Source: JBKHAJ01 sp964641125
GTDB lineage: Bacteria; Spirochaetota; Spirochaetia; SPDA01; CAZSGZ01
Reading direction: 5' to 3'
Assembly (NCBI GenBank): GCA_964641125.1
Contig: CAZXMO010000008.1
Span: 6,191 to 70,190 of the forward strand
DNA length: 64,000 nt
Part shown: piece after piece, positions 51,979 through 59,515 of the stretch
Layout of the letters: every line of letters begins with the position of its first letter
Position numbering within the stretch: the stretch's first letter is position 1
The notes under the pieces: model-generated
Told to the model about the DNA's origin: nothing
Databases searched by the model: none
Seen by the model: only the letters and a program-made list of their open reading frames with translations
Translations under genes and position numbers: made by a program

Positions 51979-53610
51979 ATGAAATCCAAGCTGTCTCGTA
52001 AATGGAAGATCCTCATTCCGGTCCTCGCCGCCGCCGCGGGGCTCCTCGCCTTCGGACTGTTTCCCCTCTCTACCCGGAGATGGGATTTCGAGTTCGATCG
52101 GGAGAAGATCCTGTATAAGCAGAATTTCTTGAGTGAGATCAGCGGGGCCCCTCTCCGGACCGAAGAGCCTCCGGTGAACATCCTCCTCATAACCGCCGAC
52201 GATCTGGGAAAGACCGATATATCCCTCTACGGGGGGACCGCCGTGGATACGCCAAATATGGATTCCATCGGATACGACGGGGTGACTTTTACCGAGGCAT
52301 ACTGCACCTCTCCGATCTGCAGCCCCTCACGGGCGGGAATGATCACCGGCAGATATCAGCAGCGTTACGGTTACGAGGTGCAGCCCCAGAACCGGTACGG
52401 TCGGAACCGGCTCGAGCTCTTCGTGGTGGAGCATTTCATCGACACCGGGGGATGGTTCCTTACGGAGAACCGGGGAACTCCCCGGAAGTCGCAGGTGGAA
52501 AAACAAGGTCTCCCTCCATCGGAGATTACCCTAGGCGAGCTCTTGGGCAATTACGGCTACTCAACCGGGATTACCGGGAAATGGCACCTCGGATTCGAAG
52601 AGGACTTCGTTCCGAACAACCGGGGATTCGATTACCAGTACGGCTTCTACGAGGCCTTTTCCCTCTTCTCCCCCGTCGACGATCCGGACATCGTCCACCA
52701 CCGGCACGATTACTTCGCGAGCAAGCACATCTGGAAACAGGAGCGGACGGGGAGCTGCGCGATCAGGCGAAACGACCGGGTAATCGAGGAACCGGAGTAT
52801 CTGACCTTCCGGATAGCCGAGGAAGCCAACGAATTCCTGGACCGCCACGGAGAGGAGCCCTTCTTCCTCTACGTGCCGTTTTCGGCCCCCCATACCCCGT
52901 TTCAGGCACCTAAAGAGTACGTCGATCTCTACAGCCATGTGGAAGACCGGAACAAGCGGGTCTACTACGCCATGATCAAGGCCCTAGACGACGCGGTGGG
53001 AAGCATCCTCGAAACCGTCACGCGCCTCGGCCTCGATGAGAATACCCTTATCCTCTTCGCCAGCGACAACGGGGGGGCCACCTACACCGGGGCCACCGAG
53101 AACGCGCCCTTGAAGGGGGGAAAATTTTCCAACTTCGAGGGAGGAATAAACGTCCCCGCCATGGCCCGCCGGCCCGGATCTATTCCGGCGGGTGAGGTCT
53201 TCGATCATCCGGTGAGCCTACTCGATTTCTTCATGACCGCCGCGCGGACGGCGGGAGCCCCTCTTCCGGAGGACCGGGTCTACGACGGGATCGACCTCAT
53301 CCCCTACCTTACCGGAAAAGAATCGGGGCCTCCCCACGAGGCCCTCTACTGGAGGGCCGCGTACAACAAGGCGGTCCGGGCGGGTCGGTGGAAGCTCATT
53401 ATCGACGAAAAGGCTGGCCGGACCCTCCTCTACGATATGGAGAACGACAAGATCGAGCGGCGCAACCTCGCCGCCGAGCACCCCGAAATCGTCGCGGACT
53501 TACGGGGTAAGCTCGCCGTCTGGGAGAAAGGACTCATGGAACCGCTGTGGCCCCGGGTGATGGACTTCAGGTTCGTCATCGACGGAGAGATCTACGACTT
53601 TGCCCTCTGA
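51979..53610 (+). CDS. sulfatase with Cys-type formylglycine motif
   Basis: A 543-residue exported sulfatase with an N-terminal membrane anchor/signal (about residues 9-30). The active-site motif is C114-S-P-S-R118 in ICSPSRAGMITGR; C114 must be oxidised to formylglycine. Metal ligands are in ITADDLG (70s) and ASDNGG, with catalytic GKWHLG and PFFLYVPFSAPH. It should hydrolyse sulfate esters of glycans outside the cytoplasm. The next gene encodes an anaerobic sulfatase-maturating enzyme. ATG 51979 has no Shine-Dalgarno; the promoter places the transcript start there. Confidence 0.93.
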   Translation: MKSKLSRKWKILIPVLAAAAGLLAFGLFPLSTRRWDFEFDREKILYKQNFLSEISGAPLRTEEPPVNILLITADDLGKTDISLYGGTAVDTPNMDSIGYDGVTFTEAYCTSPICSPSRAGMITGRYQQRYGYEVQPQNRYGRNRLELFVVEHFIDTGGWFLTENRGTPRKSQVEKQGLPPSEITLGELLGNYGYSTGITGKWHLGFEEDFVPNNRGFDYQYGFYEAFSLFSPVDDPDIVHHRHDYFASKHIWKQERTGSCAIRRNDRVIEEPEYLTFRIAEEANEFLDRHGEEPFFLYVPFSAPHTPFQAPKEYVDLYSHVEDRNKRVYYAMIKALDDAVGSILETVTRLGLDENTLILFASDNGGATYTGATENAPLKGGKFSNFEGGINVPAMARRPGSIPAGEVFDHPVSLLDFFMTAARTAGAPLPEDRVYDGIDLIPYLTGKESGPPHEALYWRAAYNKAVRAGRWKLIIDEKAGRTLLYDMENDKIERRNLAAEHPEIVADLRGKLAVWEKGLMEPLWPRVMDFRFVIDGEIYDFAL

Positions 53611-54796
53611 ACGAGTGAAGGCGCCGGCGAAAAAGAAGAGGCCGAAACAGAGAAACAGACCCTTTTCCCTCCTGATAAAACCCGCCTCGGCGGACTGCAA
53701 TCTCCGGTGCTCCTACTGTTTCTATCTCGAGAAGCACGCCCTCTATCCCGAAACCCCTGTCCACCGGATGAGCGGCGATGTCCTCGAAGACCTCGTTCGG
53801 GCCTATATGGCGACGAGCCAGCCGGTGTACAGCTTCGGATGGCAGGGGGGTGAGCCGACCCTTATGGGGACGGAGTTCTTTCGTAAAGTCACCGAACTGC
53901 AGAGGAGGTACGGTAGACCGGGGAGTAAGGTCGCGAACGGCCTGCAGACCAACGGCACTCTCATCGACGACGAGCTTGCCGAGCACCTCGCCCGGTTCAA
54001 GTTTCTCGTGGGGGTAAGTATCGACGGGGATAAGGAGATACACGACCGCTACCGGACCGCCGTCGGTGCGGGCGGAGGGAGCTACGACCGGGTCCTCGCC
54101 GGAATCGAGTGTCTCGAGCGGCATGGGGTACAGTTCAACGGCCTCGTGCTGGTCTCCCGGGCGAACATAGACGCTCCCGAGAGAGTGTATGATCATCTGA
54201 AAGAGCTCGGTATCCGGCACCATCAGTACATCCCCTGTGTCGAGTCCGCTCCGGACGGCTCGCCTCTTCCCTGGAGCATTGCCGGAGCGGAGTGGGGGGA
54301 TTTTTTGGTCCGCCTCTTCGATCGATGGTACCCCCGGGACGTGCCCCGCGTTTCCATACGCAATTTCGACGCGGTGGTCAACCGGCTGGCGGGACATCCG
54401 GCGGCCCTTTGCAGCATGGGCCGGAGTTGCAGCGATTATTTCGTGGTCGAGCACAACGGCGACGTGTACCCCTGCGATTTCTTCGTCGATCCCGGCCGCA
54501 AACTGGGGAACATCCGCTCCGACTCCCTTGTCGACCTGCGGTCCTCATCGACGTACCGGAGGTTTGCCCGGCGCAAGTCGGAGTGGTCCTCCGAGTGCGG
54601 AGTGTGCGAGTATCTCTCTCTGTGTGCCGGAGACTGCCTCAAGCATCGCCCGGGAATGGGTCTTCCCACGGCGTCCCCGGCCGCCGAGGCGGCCGAAAGA
54701 GGCGGCACGGTCAGCGTGCTCTGCGAGGGGTGGAAGCGGTTCTACCTTATGTGTCTGCCCCGGTTCGAGGACATAGCGGAGGGTTTCCGGGGCTAG
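53600..54796 (+). CDS. anaerobic sulfatase-maturating enzyme (radical SAM/SPASM)
   Basis: A 398-residue enzyme that converts the active-site Cys (or Ser) of sulfatases to formylglycine without O2. The radical SAM motif is C33-x3-C37-x2-C40 (CNLRCSYCF), and the SPASM-type C-terminal clusters are in GRSCSDYF, YPCDFF and the CGVCEYLSLCAGDC stretch. It starts (TTG 53600, or GTG 53615) inside or just after the sulfatase gene end, so the pair is coupled and the sulfatase is its substrate. The first 20 residues are Lys/Arg-rich. Confidence 0.93.
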   Translation: MPSERVKAPAKKKRPKQRNRPFSLLIKPASADCNLRCSYCFYLEKHALYPETPVHRMSGDVLEDLVRAYMATSQPVYSFGWQGGEPTLMGTEFFRKVTELQRRYGRPGSKVANGLQTNGTLIDDELAEHLARFKFLVGVSIDGDKEIHDRYRTAVGAGGGSYDRVLAGIECLERHGVQFNGLVLVSRANIDAPERVYDHLKELGIRHHQYIPCVESAPDGSPLPWSIAGAEWGDFLVRLFDRWYPRDVPRVSIRNFDAVVNRLAGHPAALCSMGRSCSDYFVVEHNGDVYPCDFFVDPGRKLGNIRSDSLVDLRSSSTYRRFARRKSEWSSECGVCEYLSLCAGDCLKHRPGMGLPTASPAAEAAERGGTVSVLCEGWKRFYLMCLPRFEDIAEGFRG

Positions 54797-54882
54797 CAAT
54801 CTTCGGTATTCTCCGCGGACCCGGAAAAGCGCTTGAAATTCAGCCCGCCTTTCACCATGATTGGGAGTACAGGAAGGTACGC

Positions 54883-56220
54883 ATGACACGCAGAGTGTGG
54901 TTCTTTTTCCTCTTCCCCTTGGCCGGGTGCGCAGTAGGAGCGGCCCTGTGGTTTTCGCCCTTTTCGGGATGGGTTCAGCAGTTTTTCGACACCCGGCTAA
55001 CCGAAGCGATAGGCGGCTTCGGGATCTCCCCGGGAGGATCGATATTTCTACGGTTTTTCGAACGTACCGAGGCCGCTGTATTTCTGCAGCAGACCCTGAC
55101 CGGACTGATAGGGGGCTATCTGATCACGGTTCTTATCGTATTTACCCGTCCCGCCGTAGGTTGGCCTGTAGGCTTCATCGGGACCGGGATCGTACTGGGG
55201 GGAGCGTGGTATATCTCCCTCCTGACCGGTACCTTTTCGGCGGGACAGATTCCCGCTGCGGCTTTCCTCGCGACCTACCTCCTTTCGGCAACGGTCCGAA
55301 GCGGCCAGAAGCTTAAAATCAAGCGGTTTTTCCGGGATCTCTTCGCTGAGCGTATTCCCCCGAAGGGACTCGCCCGGATGATCCGGAACCCCCGCCGCGC
55401 GGCCACGGGGGTCCGGCGGGCTCGGCTGACCCTGATAAGCTGCGGCGCGGAATTTCCGGTCCGTCCGGCCGCCGGTAAAGAAGAACCGTCAGCTGTTGAT
55501 ACCACCGTGTCCACCACCTACATCTGCAGGCGTTTCGCCTCGACGATTATAAATGAAGAAGGCATGGCCTACGCCGCCGGGCAGCGCAGGGTGGACGGGT
55601 GTTTCGGAGTCCCGGTGCTCCCCGGGACGGAGGGCGATACCGTCGAGCGAGGTGTCAGGGCCGCTCTCGCGTGTATCGAAGGGGAGGGGAGCGCGGCCCG
55701 GGAGCTCAGGGTCGAGTACGGCGTTGTCGATCCCCCCCGATTCTCCGCGGGCATATATACCGGAGAGACGGCCGTCGGATACACCGGACAGAGACGCCTC
55801 CTCGGCTACCGGCCCTTGGGATCGGACGCGGAGCTCTCCAAAAAGCTCCTCGGTTTGAATGAGGAATACGGGACCCGGATACTCGCCTGCGAGAACACCG
55901 TGAGGAATCTATCCGGGAGCGCCGGAGCCCGCCCCTTGGACCGGGTCCGGGAGGAGGGGAACAGCTTCCGTATCTACGAGGTCCTTACCCTCGAGGAGCA
56001 CCGGGAGAACGCCGAAACCTTCGCCCTCTTTACCGAAGCCTTAGGCCTCTTCGAGAAGAAACGATGGGCCGAGGCCCACGCGAAATTTCTCGAGGTCCTC
56101 AAACGGCGGAAAGGGGACGGACCCGCGGCGCTGTATGCGAAGAGGTGTCAGAAGTACGTAAAAACACCTCCGCCCGCCGGTTGGGACGGAATTTTTATGC
56201 TCCCCTCCCGCGGAGATTGA
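54883..56220 (+). CDS. membrane protein with degenerate class III cyclase domain
   Basis: A 445-residue protein with three to four membrane segments in the first 150 residues, a class III adenylate/guanylate-cyclase-like domain at about 180-350, and a helical TPR-like end (FALFTEALGLFEKKRWAEAHAKFLEVLK). The fold is recognised from IYTGETAVGYTGQRRLLGY and YRPLGSDAELSKKL. The metal-binding Asp of the first motif is replaced by C187 (LISCGAEF), and the second motif (VDGCFGVP) is shortened, so catalysis is doubtful; it may be a nucleotide sensor or scaffold. AGGAAGG precedes ATG 54883. It follows the sulfatase pair by 86 bp. Confidence 0.82.
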   Translation: MTRRVWFFFLFPLAGCAVGAALWFSPFSGWVQQFFDTRLTEAIGGFGISPGGSIFLRFFERTEAAVFLQQTLTGLIGGYLITVLIVFTRPAVGWPVGFIGTGIVLGGAWYISLLTGTFSAGQIPAAAFLATYLLSATVRSGQKLKIKRFFRDLFAERIPPKGLARMIRNPRRAATGVRRARLTLISCGAEFPVRPAAGKEEPSAVDTTVSTTYICRRFASTIINEEGMAYAAGQRRVDGCFGVPVLPGTEGDTVERGVRAALACIEGEGSAARELRVEYGVVDPPRFSAGIYTGETAVGYTGQRRLLGYRPLGSDAELSKKLLGLNEEYGTRILACENTVRNLSGSAGARPLDRVREEGNSFRIYEVLTLEEHRENAETFALFTEALGLFEKKRWAEAHAKFLEVLKRRKGDGPAALYAKRCQKYVKTPPPAGWDGIFMLPSRGD

Positions 56221-56251
56221 CATCGTAGAGGGAACGACGGCGGGCGTCAGC

Positions 56252-56280
56252 TTGCCCCGTCTCGGATGACTTGATACACT
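56252..56280 (+). promoter_or_regulatory. promoter giving a near-leaderless modF mRNA
   Basis: TTGCCC (56252-56257), 17 bp, TACACT (56275-56280), eight bases before ATG 56289. Confidence 0.4.
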
Positions 56281-56288
56281 CCCGGAAA

Positions 56289-57755
56289 ATGAATCTCCTC
56301 GAGCTCGACAATGTAAGCCTCAAGGTAGGAGGCCGGACCCTCCTCGAAGATATCTCCCTGGAAATTCGGGAAGGGGAGAACTGGATCATCTACGGACCGA
56401 ACGGTTCGGGTAAGTCCCTTCTTGGACAAATTATTACGGGAAGCCTCGTCCCGAGCACCGGGAGTATCGTCTGCCGCGGCCCGGGCCGGTTTCCCGATTC
56501 GATCGGGTACGTGAGCTTCGAGCTCCAGGAATCACTCCTCGAAGAGGAGAGACGGTCCGATGGGACCTGGTTCGGCCATGGGGATACGGACCCCGGCCGG
56601 AGTCCCCGGGACCTCTTCGCGGCCGGTGTTCCCGGGGACCCTAAACTCCTGGAACGGCTCATCCTCCGCTTCAGGATAACCCACCTCCTCGACCGGGGGC
56701 TCAAGTTCCTCTCCACCGGGGAGCTCCGCAAGGTGCTTTTGGTGGACGCCCTCCGGAAGGGAATTTTCCTCCTTGTCCTGGACGATCCCTTCGACGGCCT
56801 CGATGCGGGGGCACGGGACGGGCTTAAGGAGGTGATGGACACCCTGAAGGAAGAGGGTACCGGATACGTTCTCATATCGGGAAGATCCGAAGAAATACCT
56901 CGAACCGCCGATAAGCTTCTCGTCTTGGAAGGGGGGAGGGTTGCCTATCGCGGAAGTCCCGCTTCAGCGGCCCGGGCCCTGCTCCCGGTTCCGGACGAAT
57001 TCCCTTCTCCTCAGCCGCCGGGCGGCGCTCTAAGCACCGGCGGGGACTTCGAGCCGGGGCGGGAGATACTGGAACTGAAAAACGTGTCGGTGCGGTACGG
57101 GGACACCCCGGTCATCACCGACTTAAACTGGACCGTGCTCTGGGGAGAGCAGTGGATGATTCACGGGCCGAACGGGGCCGGCAAGTCCACCCTCCTCGCC
57201 ATGGTAAACGCCGACAGCCCGAAGGTGTACAACCAGAATTTTTCTTTCCTCGGGGTGAGCCGGGGAAGCGGCGAATCGGTGTGGGACATAAAGAAACTCA
57301 TCGGCTTCGTCTCCGGAGACCTGCAGCTCTCCTATTCGGTGTATGCCACCCTCGAAGAGGTAATCCTCTCAGGATATCATGATTCCATCGGGCTCTACCG
57401 GGAGCCCTCGGGATACGAGAAGCGGCGGGCGGGTGAATGGCTCGAGAATATAGGCCTCGAAGGACGCGGAGACGAACGGTTTTCTACTTTAAGCTTCGGA
57501 GAGCAGCGCATGGTCCTCATAGCCCGGGGGATGATCAAGGAGCCGAAGATACTGATCGCCGATGAGCCCTGTCAGGGACTCGACGACCGTCACCGGAGTC
57601 AGGTCCTGTCGCTTCTCGACCGTATCGCCTCTTTGGGAAGGACCCTCCTCCTCTACGTTACTCACGATCCGAGGGAAGAGATTTCCTCCGTCACCCGGCG
57701 GCTCGAGTTCGTCTCCCATCCCGCGGGGGGATACACCGGCCGGATTACCGAATAG
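56289..57755 (+). CDS. modF: double ABC ATPase (ModF-like)
   Basis: A 488-residue soluble protein with two ABC domains and no membrane segments. Domain one: GPNGSGKSLL, unusual signature FLSTGELRKVLL, Walker B LLVLDDPFDGLD. Domain two: GPNGAGKSTLL, LSFGEQRMVLIARG, ILIADEPCQGLDD. The LSTGE/LSFGE signatures and the length match ModF (PhrA), described in molybdate transport loci; its exact role is not settled. No modABC is in the window. The gene has only weak ribosome-site sequence and a promoter just upstream. The last 11 bp overlap ilvC. Confidence 0.85.
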   Translation: MNLLELDNVSLKVGGRTLLEDISLEIREGENWIIYGPNGSGKSLLGQIITGSLVPSTGSIVCRGPGRFPDSIGYVSFELQESLLEEERRSDGTWFGHGDTDPGRSPRDLFAAGVPGDPKLLERLILRFRITHLLDRGLKFLSTGELRKVLLVDALRKGIFLLVLDDPFDGLDAGARDGLKEVMDTLKEEGTGYVLISGRSEEIPRTADKLLVLEGGRVAYRGSPASAARALLPVPDEFPSPQPPGGALSTGGDFEPGREILELKNVSVRYGDTPVITDLNWTVLWGEQWMIHGPNGAGKSTLLAMVNADSPKVYNQNFSFLGVSRGSGESVWDIKKLIGFVSGDLQLSYSVYATLEEVILSGYHDSIGLYREPSGYEKRRAGEWLENIGLEGRGDERFSTLSFGEQRMVLIARGMIKEPKILIADEPCQGLDDRHRSQVLSLLDRIASLGRTLLLYVTHDPREEISSVTRRLEFVSHPAGGYTGRITE

Positions 57756-59214
57756 ACTTCATCCCGGTCATGAAGCGTCTGAGCTTCTTTCCGACCTGCT
57801 CGATGGGATGGCTGCGGATCTTTTCGTTCACCGCGATGAGATCGGCGTTGCCGACTCCGTTTTTCCCGTCCCTATAGGGCTTACCGATCACCTCGGTGTC
57901 GACTTTCTTCATAAAGTCCCGTTCCAGGAGGGGTACACAGGCATCGGCGAAGAGGTAGCACCCGTATTCGGCGGTATCGGAGATGATCCGGTTCATCTCG
58001 TAGAGCTTTTTCCGGGCTATCAGGTTCGCGATGAGCGGGGTTTCGTGGAGACTCTCATAATAGGCCGATTCCTCCTTGATCCCCGAAGCCACCATGGTCT
58101 CGAATGCGAGCTCGACTCCCGCTTTGATCATAGCAACCATGAGGAGGCCGCTGTCGAAGAACTCCTGCTCGTCTATCTTTCCGGACGCCGCGGGAGTCTT
58201 CTCGAAAGCGGTCTCTCCCGTCTCCTTCCGCCAGCCGAGGAGGTCCTTGTCGTCGTTCTTCCAGTCTTCCCTCATCGTCGCGGAGAAGGTCCCTTCCAGG
58301 ATATCGTCCATGTGTTTCCGGTACAGCGGCGTCATGATGGTTTTGAGCTCTTCGGCCAGGTGAAAAGCCCGGACCTTGGCCGGATTGGTCAGCCTGTCCA
58401 TCATGTGGGTGATCCCGCCGAGCTTCATGGCCTCGGTTATGGTTTCCCACCCGAACTGGACGAGCCCGGCGGCGTATCCGGGATCGATCCCGATCTCCAC
58501 CATCCGGTCGAAGCATACCAGCGATCCGGTCTGGAGCATTCCGCACAGGATGGTCTGCTCTCCCATCAGGTCCGATTTCACCTCGGCGACGAAGGAGGAG
58601 TACAAAACCCCCGCCCGGTCGCCTCCGGTCCCGGCGGCGTAACCCTTGGCGTATTCGATTCCGTCCCCGCCGGGGTCGTTCTCGGGATGAACTGCTATAA
58701 GGGTGGGGACCCCGAATCCCCGCTTGTACTCTTCCCGGACTTCGGATCCGGGGGCCTTAGGGGCCACCATGATTACGGTGATGTCGTCCCGGATGTTCAT
58801 TCCTTCTTCGACGATGTTAAAACCGTGGGAGTAACTCAAGACCGCGCCCTTTTTCATCAGCGGCATAACCGAGCCGACGACCGTGGTGTGCTGCTTGTCC
58901 GGTGTCAGATTGGCCACAAGGTCGGCCTTAGGAATCATCTTTTCGATGGTGTCCACGGGAAAGCCGTTTTCGGTAGCGTTGATATAGGACTGCCGCTTTC
59001 CGGCAATAGCTTCCTTGCGGAGAGCGTAGGAGACATCGAGGCCGCTGTCCCGGAGATTAAGGCCCTGATTGAGCCCCTGGGCTCCGCAGCCGACGATAAC
59101 GATCTTCTTCCCCTTAAGTTTGTCCGTTCCGGAAAAATCGGTCCGTTCAACCAGTCGGCATGTGCCGAGCTGTTCTACTTTCCTGCTGAAAGGGAGTGCG
59201 CTGAAATAGTTCAT
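57745..59214 (-). CDS. ilvC: ketol-acid reductoisomerase (class II)
   Basis: A 489-residue enzyme of valine, leucine and isoleucine synthesis that rearranges and reduces acetolactate or acetohydroxybutyrate with NADPH. IVIVGCGAQGLNQGLN carries the Rossmann loop and the length is that of the long (E. coli-type) class II enzyme with a duplicated knotted domain. ATG 59214 overlaps the stop of a small lipoprotein gene (ATGA). It is convergent with modF, overlapping 11 bp. No other ilv gene lies in the window. Confidence 0.96.
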   Translation of the reverse strand: MNYFSALPFSRKVEQLGTCRLVERTDFSGTDKLKGKKIVIVGCGAQGLNQGLNLRDSGLDVSYALRKEAIAGKRQSYINATENGFPVDTIEKMIPKADLVANLTPDKQHTTVVGSVMPLMKKGAVLSYSHGFNIVEEGMNIRDDITVIMVAPKAPGSEVREEYKRGFGVPTLIAVHPENDPGGDGIEYAKGYAAGTGGDRAGVLYSSFVAEVKSDLMGEQTILCGMLQTGSLVCFDRMVEIGIDPGYAAGLVQFGWETITEAMKLGGITHMMDRLTNPAKVRAFHLAEELKTIMTPLYRKHMDDILEGTFSATMREDWKNDDKDLLGWRKETGETAFEKTPAASGKIDEQEFFDSGLLMVAMIKAGVELAFETMVASGIKEESAYYESLHETPLIANLIARKKLYEMNRIISDTAEYGCYLFADACVPLLERDFMKKVDTEVIGKPYRDGKNGVGNADLIAVNEKIRSHPIEQVGKKLRRFMTGMKSIR

Positions 59215-59456
59215 CCTGTCCGTCCTATATTTTGGGGATTTATTCGTATCAAACCATATCCTGTTTGTCCGGGGGTGTCAATTTGCTCGAGGAGCTCGGA
59301 GAAGGCGGTGTCCTCGTCACCCCCGGTCCGCGGCAGGAGGACTCCGGCCAAAATGGGGCCTTCCCGGGAACAGGTGGAAAGGAGCAGGAGGGCGACGGGG
59401 AGAAAGGAACAGAACAGTGTTATCGGGGCCGTACCCCGGTCTTTGGGACTCTTCAC
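59211..59456 (-). CDS. small lipoprotein translationally coupled to ilvC
   Basis: An 81-residue frame from GTG 59456 with a lipoprotein signal (hydrophobic core at about residues 11-26, lipobox ending in Cys27, LLLSTC) and a short mature part of 54 residues with no known domain. AAGGGT lies about ten bases upstream. Its stop overlaps the ilvC start as ATGA, a strong sign of a real cotranslated gene. A regulatory leader for ilvC is the alternative, but there is no cluster of branched-chain codons or attenuator. Function is unknown. Confidence 0.55.
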   Translation of the reverse strand: MKSPKDRGTAPITLFCSFLPVALLLLSTCSREGPILAGVLLPRTGGDEDTAFSELLEQIDTPGQTGYGLIRINPQNIGRTG

Positions 59457-59515
59457 ATGATTTACCCTTAGCAAATTACTCTGTATAGTATAACAAGAAC
59501 GAAGGAGAACCAACC

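Noticed and set aside
51530..51979. TTG 51979 as start of the hypothetical gene
   Set aside because: It would overlap the sulfatase start and place the promoter and palindrome inside coding sequence; ATG 51916 fits the promoter.
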